A stretch of DNA of 64,000 nucleotides from Thalassobaculum sp965228445 (GTDB lineage Bacteria; Pseudomonadota; Alphaproteobacteria; Thalassobaculales; Thalassobaculaceae). The first letter of the stretch is position 1; every line of letters begins with the position of its first letter. The DNA lies in the NCBI GenBank assembly GCA_965228445.1, contig OZ245813.1, positions 2,914,001 through 2,978,000 of the forward strand. The letters are read 5' to 3'. The translations under genes and the position numbers were made by a program. A model generated the notes under the pieces. It was not told the origin of the DNA. It did no database searches and saw nothing but the letters and a program-made list of their open reading frames with translations. Below are positions 35,089 to 45,564 of this stretch, piece by piece.

Positions 35089-37617
35089 ATGACAGTCGCA
35101 CTCTCAGTCCTGCAGAACATCGGGCTTCTCAGCATCGGCGCGGTCGCGCTGATCCTCATGAACCAGTACCTGGACATGCCGGCGAACGGCCTGCGCCGGC
35201 ACGTTCTGGTCGGGCTGATCCTCGGCAGCATTTCCGTTTTGGTGATCGGCGCGCCGATCGAGGGCCCGCTCGGCGCCACCTTCGACACCCGCGCCGGTCC
35301 CATTGTCCTGGCCGGTTATTTCGCCGGACCGGTGGGCGGATTGCTGGCCGCCGCGTTCGGTGCGGCGGCGCGCTACTCCGTCGGCGGCCCGGCCGCGCTC
35401 GCCGGCGTGATCAGCATCCTGCTGCTGGCCACAGCCGGCATGGCCTACGGCGCGGTGGCCGGGCGCCTCGGCCAGACCCGCCAGGGCCTGTCCGGCCTGC
35501 TGCTGCTGGCCGCCGTGTCGACCGCCGCCGGGCTGCCGGCCTTCTTCATCGGCCTGCCGCTGGACGCCGCCCTGGAGGTGCTCCGGCGCTTCTGGCCGGT
35601 GCTGCTGATCGGCAACACCGTCGGCATCGTGCTGCTCGGCCTGACCATCGAGTTTCTGTTCGGCATCGTCCGGGACCGGGACCGCTACGCCCTCGACCTG
35701 CAGACCTCGGCGTTCGCCCGGCGTTCCGCACGGATCGGCGTGTGGACCAGCGACCTGTCCAGCGGGGCGGTGACCTGGGACAGCGTCCAGCACGAGCTGA
35801 TGGGCCTGGCCCCGGGAAGCTTCGATGGCACCCACCGGGCCTTCATGGAGCGGATCGTTCCGGCCGACCGCCCGCGGGTGGAGGAGGAACTGCGGACCGC
35901 CAAGGCGAAGGTCGAGCCGTTCAAGCTGCAGTTCCGGATCCGCACGCCGGACAACGAGCTCAGGCACATCCGCGGCCACGGCCACTTCGCCGGATCGGAG
36001 GGGCCGGCCGCACCGGACCGCATGATCGGCGTGAATTTCGACGTGACCCGCGAACAGGAGCTGCTGGCCCAGCTTGAACTGAACAGCGCCGCCCTGGACT
36101 CCGCCGTCTGCGGCGTCGTGATCGCCGAGGCCGCCGAGGACCACCCGGTGGTCTATGTGAACGCCGCCTTCACCGAGATGACCGGCTATCGGGCCGACGA
36201 GATCCTCGGCCGCAACTGCCGACTGCTCAACGACGGGCTGCGGGACCAGCCGGAGCTCGCGGCGATCCGCCGGGCGCTCGCCGGCGGCCTGCCCTGCATC
36301 GTCACCCTGTCGAACCGGCGCAAGGACGGATCGACCTTCTGGAACACCCTGAACCTGTCGCCGATCCGCGACCGCAACGGGACCATCACCCATTTCATCG
36401 GCGTGCAGGACGACGTCTCCGAACAGATCGCCGCCCGCCAGGTCATCGCCGAGGGCCGGGACCAGCTCGAGGCGGTGCTCGCCGCCACGCCGGACGCCAT
36501 CCTGTCGGTCGATTCCAGGCAGTGCATCACCAGCTTCAACGACGCGGCCGTCCGGCTGTTCGGCTGGCGCCGGGACGAGATCATCGGCCGGTCGATCCAC
36601 GAACTCGTACCGGTCGCCGCGCGCAAGACCCATGTGGATCTCGTCCGCGACTACATCGCCGATCCGGACTCGGCACCCGGCCCCATGTCGGCGCTGCGCA
36701 TCGTGCGGGCGCGCCGCAAGGACGGCAGCAGCTTCCCCGCCCTGATCTCCCTCGCCCGCTACATGGTCGGCGGCCAGCCGATGGTCAGCGCCACCGCCCA
36801 CGACATGTCGGAGATCGTCGAGGCCAACGAGGAACTGCTGCGCCTGTCGGAGCGGCTGCGCCGGCAGCTCGAGGAAGCCTACCGCGCCAACGAGGCCAAG
36901 GATCACTTCCTGGCTCATATGAGCCACGAGCTGCGCACCCCGCTGAACGCCATCATCGGCTTCTCCGAGCTGATGACCTCGATCGGGCTGGAGACCCTGG
37001 GTCCGGCGCGCTCGGGCGAGTATGTCGGCGACATCCAGCGCAGCGGCGAACATCTGCTCAGCCTGATCAACGAGATCCTGGACCTGTCCCGCCTCAAGGC
37101 CGGTCAGGTCGAGGCGCAGATCGCTCCGGTCGACGCCAAAGACCTGCTGTCGGAGGCGCTGATCACGGTCGGCCCGTCGCTGGCCAAGAAGGGCATCGGC
37201 GCCTTGACCGACATCCGCGAGACCGGCCCCATGCTCTGCGACCGCCGGCTCACCCTGCAGTGTCTGCTCAACCTGCTGTCCAACGCGGCCAAGTTCTCGC
37301 CGGAGGGCAGCCGCGTGCTGGCCCGGATCGACAGGGCCGAGGGCGGGCTGTCCATCGCCATCGAGGACCAGGGCGACGGCGTGCCGACCGACATTCTCGA
37401 GCGCGTGGGCGAACCCTTCCTGCGCCAGCACGATCCGCTGACCTCCAACGGCGAAGGCTCCGGGCTCGGCCTGGCGATCACCAAGGGCCTGATGGAAACC
37501 CAGAACGGCCGGCTGCGGATCGTCAACCGGCCGGGCGGCGGCACGGTCGCCTCGCTCTGGCTCCCCGCCGGCGAGACGGTGCGGGCGGCGGAGGACAGCC
37601 GCCTGGAGGTCTGCTGA
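35089..37617 (+). CDS. Membrane-bound PAS-LOV-PAS sensor histidine kinase
   Basis: An 842-residue kinase. Residues 1-195 form several membrane helices with the LytS/YhcK-type 5TM pattern (FDTRAGPIVLAGYFAGPVGG). A PAS domain follows (about 207-320). Residues 335-445 form a second PAS domain with LOV features: GRNCRLL with Cys377, Asn409 in LSNRRKDG, Asn419 in FWN and Gln440 in FIGVQDDV. A third PAS lies at about 455-570. The catalytic part has a HisKA domain with His613 in HMSHELRTPLNAI and an ATPase domain (NLLSNAAKFSPEG, GEGSGLGLAI). It is probably a blue-light sensor at the membrane with unknown partner; no response regulator is adjacent. ATG 35089 precedes the first helix; longer frames are not supported. 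Confidence 0.9.
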   Translation: MTVALSVLQNIGLLSIGAVALILMNQYLDMPANGLRRHVLVGLILGSISVLVIGAPIEGPLGATFDTRAGPIVLAGYFAGPVGGLLAAAFGAAARYSVGGPAALAGVISILLLATAGMAYGAVAGRLGQTRQGLSGLLLLAAVSTAAGLPAFFIGLPLDAALEVLRRFWPVLLIGNTVGIVLLGLTIEFLFGIVRDRDRYALDLQTSAFARRSARIGVWTSDLSSGAVTWDSVQHELMGLAPGSFDGTHRAFMERIVPADRPRVEEELRTAKAKVEPFKLQFRIRTPDNELRHIRGHGHFAGSEGPAAPDRMIGVNFDVTREQELLAQLELNSAALDSAVCGVVIAEAAEDHPVVYVNAAFTEMTGYRADEILGRNCRLLNDGLRDQPELAAIRRALAGGLPCIVTLSNRRKDGSTFWNTLNLSPIRDRNGTITHFIGVQDDVSEQIAARQVIAEGRDQLEAVLAATPDAILSVDSRQCITSFNDAAVRLFGWRRDEIIGRSIHELVPVAARKTHVDLVRDYIADPDSAPGPMSALRIVRARRKDGSSFPALISLARYMVGGQPMVSATAHDMSEIVEANEELLRLSERLRRQLEEAYRANEAKDHFLAHMSHELRTPLNAIIGFSELMTSIGLETLGPARSGEYVGDIQRSGEHLLSLINEILDLSRLKAGQVEAQIAPVDAKDLLSEALITVGPSLAKKGIGALTDIRETGPMLCDRRLTLQCLLNLLSNAAKFSPEGSRVLARIDRAEGGLSIAIEDQGDGVPTDILERVGEPFLRQHDPLTSNGEGSGLGLAITKGLMETQNGRLRIVNRPGGGTVASLWLPAGETVRAAEDSRLEVC

Positions 37618-37630
37618 CGCGGCCGGCCGG

Positions 37631-38080
37631 TCAGACCGGCAGCGCCGTTGTCTGCTTGATGGTCTCCATGGAGAAGCGCGACGTCACCTCGGTCAGCGGC
37701 GTGGTGTCGACCAGCCGCTTGTAGAATGCATCGAACGCCTTCATATCGGCGACGACGACCTTGAGCATGTAGTCGATCTCGCCGGCCATGCGGTGGAACT
37801 CCTGGACCTCCGGCATGGCGCTGACGAACTCGGCGAACTTGCGCAGCCATTCGCCGGAATGCTCGCCGGTGCTGATCGACATGAAGACGGTCAGCCCGAA
37901 GCCCAGCACCTCCGGCTCCAGCACCGCGACCTGCTCGCGGATGACCCCGGTCTCCTGCAGCCGGTTGATCCGCTTCCAGCACGGCGAGGCGGACAGGCCG
38001 ACCTGACGCGCGACTTCGGAAACCGGCGCACTGCAGTCGGCCTGAAGGATCCGAAGGATCCGGCGGTCTGTATCATCCAT
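37631..38080 (-). CDS. Lrp/AsnC family transcriptional regulator
   Basis: The 149-residue protein has an N-terminal winged helix (DDTDRRILRILQADCSAPVSEVARQVGLSASPCWKRINRL) and a C-terminal RAM ligand/oligomerisation domain. ATG 38080 has GGAG six bases upstream; a GTG at 38092 overlaps that ribosome site and is unlikely. The gene is divergent from cysG across 261 bases, so it probably governs the sulfite-reduction operon and itself. This arrangement is known for sulfur-assimilation loci in some alphaproteobacteria. Confidence 0.92.
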   Translation of the reverse strand: MDDTDRRILRILQADCSAPVSEVARQVGLSASPCWKRINRLQETGVIREQVAVLEPEVLGFGLTVFMSISTGEHSGEWLRKFAEFVSAMPEVQEFHRMAGEIDYMLKVVVADMKAFDAFYKRLVDTTPLTEVTSRFSMETIKQTTALPV

Positions 38081-38341
38081 TCCGAGCTCCACCGTGTTTG
38101 GGAACGGTTTGGTTCATATCAGAACTCATTGAGACCGTCCCGTTCTATTTGGAGTCCCCCTCCTATCCAATCGGGAACGATTTTTTTATCTTCACCCTGA
38201 AGGAGCCGATCCGGCTCCAGCCCCGGAGCCTCTGTTCGGGGCCGCGGCGATTTGAAGGGCAGCTTGCGACCGCGTCACCAACCGCTAAAGCGCCACGGGT
38301 GATCGCCCGTGGGCCCATGCAGGACCGGATGGAGATCGCCC
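38081..38341. promoter_or_regulatory. Divergent lrp-cysG control region
   Basis: Two direct repeats, GGGAACGGTTT (38100-38110) and GGGAACGATTT (38173-38183), lie 73 bases apart in this gene-free gap, close to seven helical turns. They could be Lrp half-sites on the same DNA face. An AT-rich stretch follows the second copy. The assignment is tentative. Confidence 0.35.
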
Positions 38342-39763
38342 GTGAGATACTTTCCCCTGTTCGCCGATCTGGAAGGCCGGCGCGTCGTCGTGATCGGCGG
38401 CGGCGTCGAGGCCGCCCGCAAGATCCGGCTGCTGCGCAAGACCGGCGCCCGGCTGCTGGTCGTCGCCCCGCGCGCCGAGACCGAGATCGTCGAGGCCGCC
38501 GCATCCGGCGCCCTGGATCTGGTGAACCGCCCGTTCGATCCGGAGGATCTCGACGGCGCGGCGCTGCTGGTCGCCTCCGATGACGGCAGCCAGCCGATCG
38601 ATCCGATCCTCGCCGCCGCCCGGGCGACCGGCATCCCGATCAACGTCATCGACAGCCCGGCCCGCTCGACCGTGATCGTGCCCGGCATCGTCGACCGCGA
38701 CCCGGTGCTCGTTGCCATCGGCAGCGCCGGGGCGGCCCCCGTCCTGGTCCGCCGCCTGCGCGAGAAGATCGAAGCCCTGCTGCCGTCACGTCTTGGCGCA
38801 TTGGCCAAGTTCGCCGGCCGGTTCCGCAGCGCGGTCACCGCCTCGATCATGGAAGGCGAGGGCCGCCGCCTGTTCTGGGAGAACTTCTTCGACGGGCCGA
38901 TCGCCGATCGCGTGCTCGCCGGCGACGAGAGCGGCGCCAGCGAGGCCATGCTGCGGGCGATCAACGACGACCGCCGTGCGGCTCCCGCCGGCTCCGTCGC
39001 GCTGATCGGCGCCGGGCCGGGCGATCCGGACCTGCTGACGGTCAAGGCCCTGCGGCTGATGCAGGATGCCGATGTGGTGGTGCATGACGCGCTGCTGGGC
39101 GAGGGTATCCTCGACTGCGTGCGCCGCGACGCCGACCGGATCGATGTCGGCAAGCGCAAGGGCAAGCACAGCGTCCGGCAGGACGAGATCAACCATATCC
39201 TTCTCAACCATGCCCGCGCCGGAAAGCGCGTGGTCCGCCTCAAGGGCGGCGACCCGTTCGTCTTCGGCCGCGGCGGCGAGGAGCTCTCTTATCTGCGCCG
39301 CCACGGCATCTCGGTCGAGATCGTCCCCGGCGTGACCGCCGCCCTGGGTGCGGCGGCGAGCTGCGCGATCCCGCTGACCGATCGGCGCCACGCCTCCTCG
39401 GTCACCTTCATCACCGGTCACGGCAAGGACGGAGCGCTCGACATCGAGCCCGCCCTGCTGGCCGAGGGACGCAACACGATCGTCGTCTATATGGGCGTGT
39501 CGGTCGCCGGCGGCATCGCCGAGCGGGCCATCGCCGCCGGGCGCGCCGCCTCCACCCCGGTCGCCGTCATCGAGCGCGCCACCCAGCCGGACCAGCGCGT
39601 GCTGCGCGGCACCCTGGCCAGCCTCGGCACCCTGGTCGAGGACCACGCGGTGCGCGGCCCCGCCCTGCTGGTGATCGGCGAGGTGACCGCCGCCGCCAAC
39701 GCCCTTCCCTTCCCGCTTTCCCGCCCGGCATCGACCCTGGTGCCCGAGCGGCTCGCCGTCTGA
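38342..39763 (+). CDS. cysG: Siroheme synthase CysG
   Basis: A 473-residue bifunctional enzyme for making sirohaem, the cofactor of sulfite reductase. The N-terminal dehydrogenase/ferrochelatase half starts RYFPLFADLEGRRVVVIGGG. The C-terminal methyltransferase half has VALIGAGPGDPDLLTVKALR, VRLKGGDPFVFGRGGEE and VPGVTAALGAAA. I use GTG 38342 with GGAGA upstream; the longer frame to 38309 has no family similarity. It heads the cysG-DUF2849-cysI-DUF934 operon. Confidence 0.96.
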   Translation: MRYFPLFADLEGRRVVVIGGGVEAARKIRLLRKTGARLLVVAPRAETEIVEAAASGALDLVNRPFDPEDLDGAALLVASDDGSQPIDPILAAARATGIPINVIDSPARSTVIVPGIVDRDPVLVAIGSAGAAPVLVRRLREKIEALLPSRLGALAKFAGRFRSAVTASIMEGEGRRLFWENFFDGPIADRVLAGDESGASEAMLRAINDDRRAAPAGSVALIGAGPGDPDLLTVKALRLMQDADVVVHDALLGEGILDCVRRDADRIDVGKRKGKHSVRQDEINHILLNHARAGKRVVRLKGGDPFVFGRGGEELSYLRRHGISVEIVPGVTAALGAAASCAIPLTDRRHASSVTFITGHGKDGALDIEPALLAEGRNTIVVYMGVSVAGGIAERAIAAGRAASTPVAVIERATQPDQRVLRGTLASLGTLVEDHAVRGPALLVIGEVTAAANALPFPLSRPASTLVPERLAV

Positions 39764-39777
39764 GACCGGAGCCACCG

Positions 39778-40092
39778 ATGGCCACAACCAACGCCCCGAA
39801 AGTGATGACCGCCAACCGCCTGAGCGACGGCGCGGTGGTCTATCTGACCCTGGCCCACACCTGGTCCGACCGCTTCGCCGACGCCCATGCCAGCGCCGAG
39901 CCGACGGAGCTTGCCGGCTTCGAGGCGACCGCCCTGGAGGCCGTGCGCGGCCGGATCGTGGTCGGCACCTATCTGTTCCCGGTCGCCGTCGCCGCCGACG
40001 GCAGTCTCGCGCCGCTCGGCCAGCGCGAGCGCATCCGCTCCGCCGGCCCGACCGTCGGCACCGATCTCCCCGCTTCCTTCCAGGTGGCCTGA
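39778..40092 (+). CDS. DUF2849 protein of the sulfite reductase operon
   Basis: A 104-residue protein (KVMTANRLSDGAVVYLTLAHTWSDRFADA) matching the small DUF2849 family, almost always found between cysG and cysI in alphaproteobacteria. Its role is not established. It lies 14 bases after cysG and 3 bases before cysI, so it is certainly co-transcribed. Confidence 0.9.
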   Translation: MATTNAPKVMTANRLSDGAVVYLTLAHTWSDRFADAHASAEPTELAGFEATALEAVRGRIVVGTYLFPVAVAADGSLAPLGQRERIRSAGPTVGTDLPASFQVA

Positions 40093-40095
40093 GCC

Positions 40096-41734
<1,639 letters not shown>

Positions 41735-41754
<20 letters not shown>

Positions 41755-42298
41755 CTGCGTGATCGAGGATGTCTGGCGCCCGCTGAACGGCCGTGACCTG
41801 ACCGAGATCTGCTCCAAGGAAAGCGTCCTGCTGAGCCTGGAGGAGTGGCGCGCGCTCGGCCGGGCCGTCGCCGCCCGGTTCGAGCGGGTCGGCATCGCAC
41901 TGGCGCCGGACGAGGCGGTGGAGGAGATCGCGGAGGCGCTGCCGGAGCTGGATCTTGTCGCCCTGACCTTCCCGAAGTTCAACGACGGGCGCGCCTTCTC
42001 CCAGGCCCGGCTGCTGCGCGAGCGGCTCGGCTTCATCGGCGAGATCCGCGCGACCGGCCACGTCATCCGCGACCTGTTCCTGTTCATGCAGCGCAGCGGG
42101 TTCGACGCGGTCGCGGTGGAGGACACCCGGGCGCTGACCCCGTGGCTGGCCGCGCGCCGGCGCTTCACCGGCTACTACCAGCCGGCGCTCGACAACGACG
42201 ACGAGGACGTGGACGCCCCGGCGCCGGCGTCCCCCTCAAGCACGGTCGGCCAGGTGGCCTGCGCCGGCGAGAGCGTCGCCGCTCTGTGGGCGTACTGA
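41735..42298 (+). CDS. DUF934 protein of the sulfate assimilation cluster
   Basis: A 187-residue protein with VALTFPKFNDGRAFSQARLLRERLGFIGEIRATGHVIRDLFLFMQRSGFDA, the signature of DUF934, a family linked to cysI and cysH and thought to assist sulfite reduction. It starts within cysI. The usual cysH gene is absent from the cluster. The C-terminal 40 residues are acidic and alanine-rich. The 204 bases after it contain nothing recognisable. Confidence 0.9.
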
Positions 42299-42502
42299 CG
42301 AACAACCAAGTCGAGCGGAAGCGAACGGCCGAAGCGAACATCGGTCGGGGAAGAATAAACGTCTTCTCCGATCAACCATTCGTTACGCCGCGCAGAGAAA
42401 TTGCCTTTCAGCGGGTTGCCGCTTGCTGCACTGCCCACTAACCTCCCCCATCTGCCGCTACCCGGCGGCACACCGAACACTTCAGTGACCAGGGGGTTAT
42501 TC

Positions 42503-43510
42503 ATGTCCATTTTGACCAGAAGAACGCTTCTTCAGGGCATTGGCGGCGCCGCCGGCGCGGCCGCGATGACGCCGCTCCTCGGCGGCGGCGCCCAGGCTGC
42601 CGGCAAGATCTTCCAGTGGGGCTCTTCCAGCCTCGGCTCGACCGGCTACCAGATCATCACCGTGCTGTCGGCCGCCGCGTCGAAGTTCTCCGACGACCGC
42701 CACGCGTCCCTGTCGACCGCGGGCGGCGCCGAGAACATGGCGCTGATCGGCGAGGGCATCCTCGATTTCGGCCAGTCCACCACCACCGACTGGCATCCGG
42801 CGATCAACGGCCTCGGCCGCTACGAGGGCAACCCGGTCAACGCCGTGCAGATGTTCTCCTACACGGTGTGGCAGTGCACCCCGATGGTGCGCGCCGATTC
42901 CGGCATCGAGACCCTCGAGGATCTCGCCGGCAAGCGCGTCATGCCTGCGGCCGCCGGCGGCGCCACCACCGGCTTGTGGAACACCCTGTTCGAGGCCGCC
43001 GGCATCAAGGACAAGGTGGAGTGGACCTACGGCTCCTGGAGCGAGAGCTACGACGCCCTGGCCTCCGGCGCGGTCGACTGCATCCCGTCGCTGCTGACCG
43101 CCGGCAACCCGTCGGGCGTCATGCAGCGTCTGGAGACCACCCACGAGCTGAAGATCCTGCCGATCAGCCAGGAACTGGTCGACAAGGCGGCCGAGATGAA
43201 CCCGGGCGTGAAGAGCGCCATGGTCTCTCCGGACACCTGGGCCAGCCTGAAGGAGCCGACCCGCATGGTGTCCTTCGGCGGCGTGCTGGCCGCCAGCCCG
43301 GAGATCTCCGAGGAGGTCGGCTACAACGTCACCAAGGCGATCTACGACAACGCCGAGTTCGTCCAGAAGCGCGGCGGCGTGAAGCTGAAGGACATCAATC
43401 CGCAGTTCGCCATGGAGTTCCTGATGCCCGCCTATCCGGTCAACGCCGGTGCCGCGAAGTACTTCAAGGAACAGGGCGTGTGGAACGACAAGTTCAAGAT
43501 CCACGGCTGA
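42503..43510 (+). CDS. TAXI family TRAP transporter solute-binding protein
   Basis: A 335-residue periplasmic receptor with a twin-arginine-like signal (TRRTLLQGIGGAAGAAAM) and the TAXI features FQWGSSSLGSTGYQIITVLS, ADSGIETLEDLAGKRV and GGATTGLWNTLFEAAGI. TAXI proteins bind organic acids or amino acids such as glutamate for sodium-driven uptake. ATG 42503 has AGGGGG. The fused permease gene follows after 22 bases. Confidence 0.92.
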   Translation: MSILTRRTLLQGIGGAAGAAAMTPLLGGGAQAAGKIFQWGSSSLGSTGYQIITVLSAAASKFSDDRHASLSTAGGAENMALIGEGILDFGQSTTTDWHPAINGLGRYEGNPVNAVQMFSYTVWQCTPMVRADSGIETLEDLAGKRVMPAAAGGATTGLWNTLFEAAGIKDKVEWTYGSWSESYDALASGAVDCIPSLLTAGNPSGVMQRLETTHELKILPISQELVDKAAEMNPGVKSAMVSPDTWASLKEPTRMVSFGGVLAASPEISEEVGYNVTKAIYDNAEFVQKRGGVKLKDINPQFAMEFLMPAYPVNAGAAKYFKEQGVWNDKFKIHG

Positions 43511-43532
43511 CACCGGCTCCGACGGGGACGCA

Positions 43533-45494
43533 TTGACACAATCAGACCAGACGCACCGGCGGTTCGAAGACATCGCCGGTGCCGCCGACACGCGGTCGCG
43601 CACGGCCACGGGCCTCCTGCTCGTGGCCGCGCTCGTCATGTTGGGCATCCACTTCCTGCAGATGGCGACCTACACACTGCCGTCGGGGCAGTTCCGGAAC
43701 TTCCACCTCGGCTTCGCGATGCTGATCGGGTTCCTGGCGCTGATCGAGCAGAGCGGTGCGGAACAGAAGCTGAAACGCGCGCTGTTCTGGGGGCTGACGG
43801 CCCTGACCGTCGTCCTGATGGGCTATATCCATATCGAATACGAGGCGCTGACCCAGGTCCGCAGCTTCCTGCCGAACGCCCAGGACATGGCGGTCGGCGT
43901 CCTGCTGCTCGTCGCCGCGCTGATCCTGTCCGGCTTCCAGTGGGGCTGGACGATCCCGGCGCTGGCGCTGATCGGCATCGCCTACGGCCTGTGGGGCTAC
44001 TTGATGCCCGGGGAGATCTTCTTCCACGGCGGCATCGCCCCGAAGCGGCTGCTCGGCTACACCTCCATTCCGTATTTCCAGGGTCTGCTCGGCGGCCTGA
44101 CCAGCCTGTCCGCCGGCACGATCTTCATGTTCATGCTGTTCGGCGGCGCGCTGAAGGCGACCGGAGCCGTCGACTTCATCGTCCAGCTCGGCTTCACCGT
44201 CGGCCGCAAGTCGCGGGCCGGCCCCGCCCTGGTGGCGGTGGTCTCCAGCGGCCTGATGGGCACGGTCTCCGGCTCCACGGTGGCCAACGTCGCCTCCACC
44301 GGCGCGCTGACCATCCCGCTGATGAAGCGCTACGGCTTCAAGGGCGAGTTCGCCGGCGCGGTCGAGGCCGTGGCCTCGACCGGCGGCCAGCTCATGCCGC
44401 CGGTGATGGGCCTTGCCGCCTTCCTGATCGTCGGCATGACCGGCCTCGCCTACAACTCGATCATGATCGCCGCCATCGCGCCGGCGCTGATCTACTACGC
44501 CTATCTGATGTTCTCGGTGCAGCTCCGCGCCATCAACCTGGACCTGGACGCCCGCGAGTCCGACGTGCTCGACGGCGGCCCCAGCCTGGCCGAGGCGGCC
44601 AAGCGCCAGTGGCACCTCGCGGTGTCGGTCTTCGTTCTGGTCTGGCTGCTGGTCGGCGGCATGCCCGCGGGAACCTCGGCGCTGATCTCCGTGCTGCTGC
44701 TGCTCGGCCTCGACGCCCTGATGACGGTGTTGCTCGGCCGGTTCCGTCCCGGCGCCTTCCGCGAGGCGCTGGGCCGGGTGGTCAACGGGCTGGTCGAGGG
44801 GGCGCGGGCCGGGGCGGCGGTCGCCACGGTGATCGCGGTGATCGGCGTGCTGATCGAGCTGCTGACGGTCACCGGCTTCGCCCAGAAGCTGTCCTTCGCC
44901 ATGCTCGACCTGTCGGACGGCTCGCTGTTCACCCTGTCGATCATCGTGGCGGTGTCCTGCCTGGTCTTCGGCCTCGGCCTGCCGACCTCGGCGTCGTATT
45001 TCATCGTCGCCCTGTTCGGCGCGCCGGCGCTGGTCGAGACCGGGGTGCCGCTGCTGGCCGCCCATATGTTCGTGTTCTACTTCGCCAACCTGTCGGCGGT
45101 CACGCCGCCGGTCGCGGTCGCCGCCCTGGTCGGCGCCAACATCGCCAAGGCGAAGTTCTGGGGCACGGCGTTCAACGCGGTCAGGCTCGCCCTGCCCGGC
45201 TTCCTGATGCCGTTCCTGTTCCTGTTCGAGCCGGAGATCCTCGGTCTCGGCAGCGGCTTCGGGGCGCAGATCCTCGCGGTCGCCCAGGCCATCGTCGCCA
45301 CCGGCGCGCTGAACTGCGCCCTGGAGGGCCGGATCTTCCAGCGCATCTCGGTGGCGGAGCGGATCGTCCTGGCGGTGGCCGCGATCGGGCTGCTGTACTG
45401 GAACGTCCAGATCGAGCTGATCTCGCTTGCCGTGATCGCGGCGCTAGCGGCCTGGAACTGGTGGCGCAACCGGCTCGCCCGGAGCGCCGCCTGA
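43533..45494 (+). CDS. TRAP transporter fused permease (4TM/12TM)
   Basis: A 653-residue inner-membrane protein in which the small (DctQ-like, first four helices) and large (DctM-like) permease subunits are joined, the usual form for TAXI systems. Conserved large-subunit parts include GTVSGSTVANVASTGALTIPLMKRYG, GGQLMPPVMGLAAFL and FGLGLPTSASYFIV. The start is TTG 43533 preceded by GGGGA; no in-frame ATG exists before the first helix. Confidence 0.92.
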   Translation: MTQSDQTHRRFEDIAGAADTRSRTATGLLLVAALVMLGIHFLQMATYTLPSGQFRNFHLGFAMLIGFLALIEQSGAEQKLKRALFWGLTALTVVLMGYIHIEYEALTQVRSFLPNAQDMAVGVLLLVAALILSGFQWGWTIPALALIGIAYGLWGYLMPGEIFFHGGIAPKRLLGYTSIPYFQGLLGGLTSLSAGTIFMFMLFGGALKATGAVDFIVQLGFTVGRKSRAGPALVAVVSSGLMGTVSGSTVANVASTGALTIPLMKRYGFKGEFAGAVEAVASTGGQLMPPVMGLAAFLIVGMTGLAYNSIMIAAIAPALIYYAYLMFSVQLRAINLDLDARESDVLDGGPSLAEAAKRQWHLAVSVFVLVWLLVGGMPAGTSALISVLLLLGLDALMTVLLGRFRPGAFREALGRVVNGLVEGARAGAAVATVIAVIGVLIELLTVTGFAQKLSFAMLDLSDGSLFTLSIIVAVSCLVFGLGLPTSASYFIVALFGAPALVETGVPLLAAHMFVFYFANLSAVTPPVAVAALVGANIAKAKFWGTAFNAVRLALPGFLMPFLFLFEPEILGLGSGFGAQILAVAQAIVATGALNCALEGRIFQRISVAERIVLAVAAIGLLYWNVQIELISLAVIAALAAWNWWRNRLARSAA

Positions 45495-45496
45495 CC

Positions 45497-45538
45497 CTCA
45501 GTCGCAAAGCCTGAATCGCAGACCCTGATTCGCAGACC
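45497..45538. repeat. 14-bp tandem repeat between TRAP permease and GGT genes
   Basis: Three consecutive 14-base units (CTCAGTCGCAAAGC, CTGAATCGCAGACC, CTGATTCGCAGACC) fill most of the 70-base gap. They are non-coding. Confidence 0.8.
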
Positions 45539-45564
45539 CTGAACCGACCCTTCGGAGCCATCCC

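Noticed and set aside
43542..45065. Long minus-strand open frame opposite the TRAP permease gene
   Set aside because: It is rich in Gln, His, Asp and Arg without any domain pattern, as expected for the complement of a membrane protein gene.
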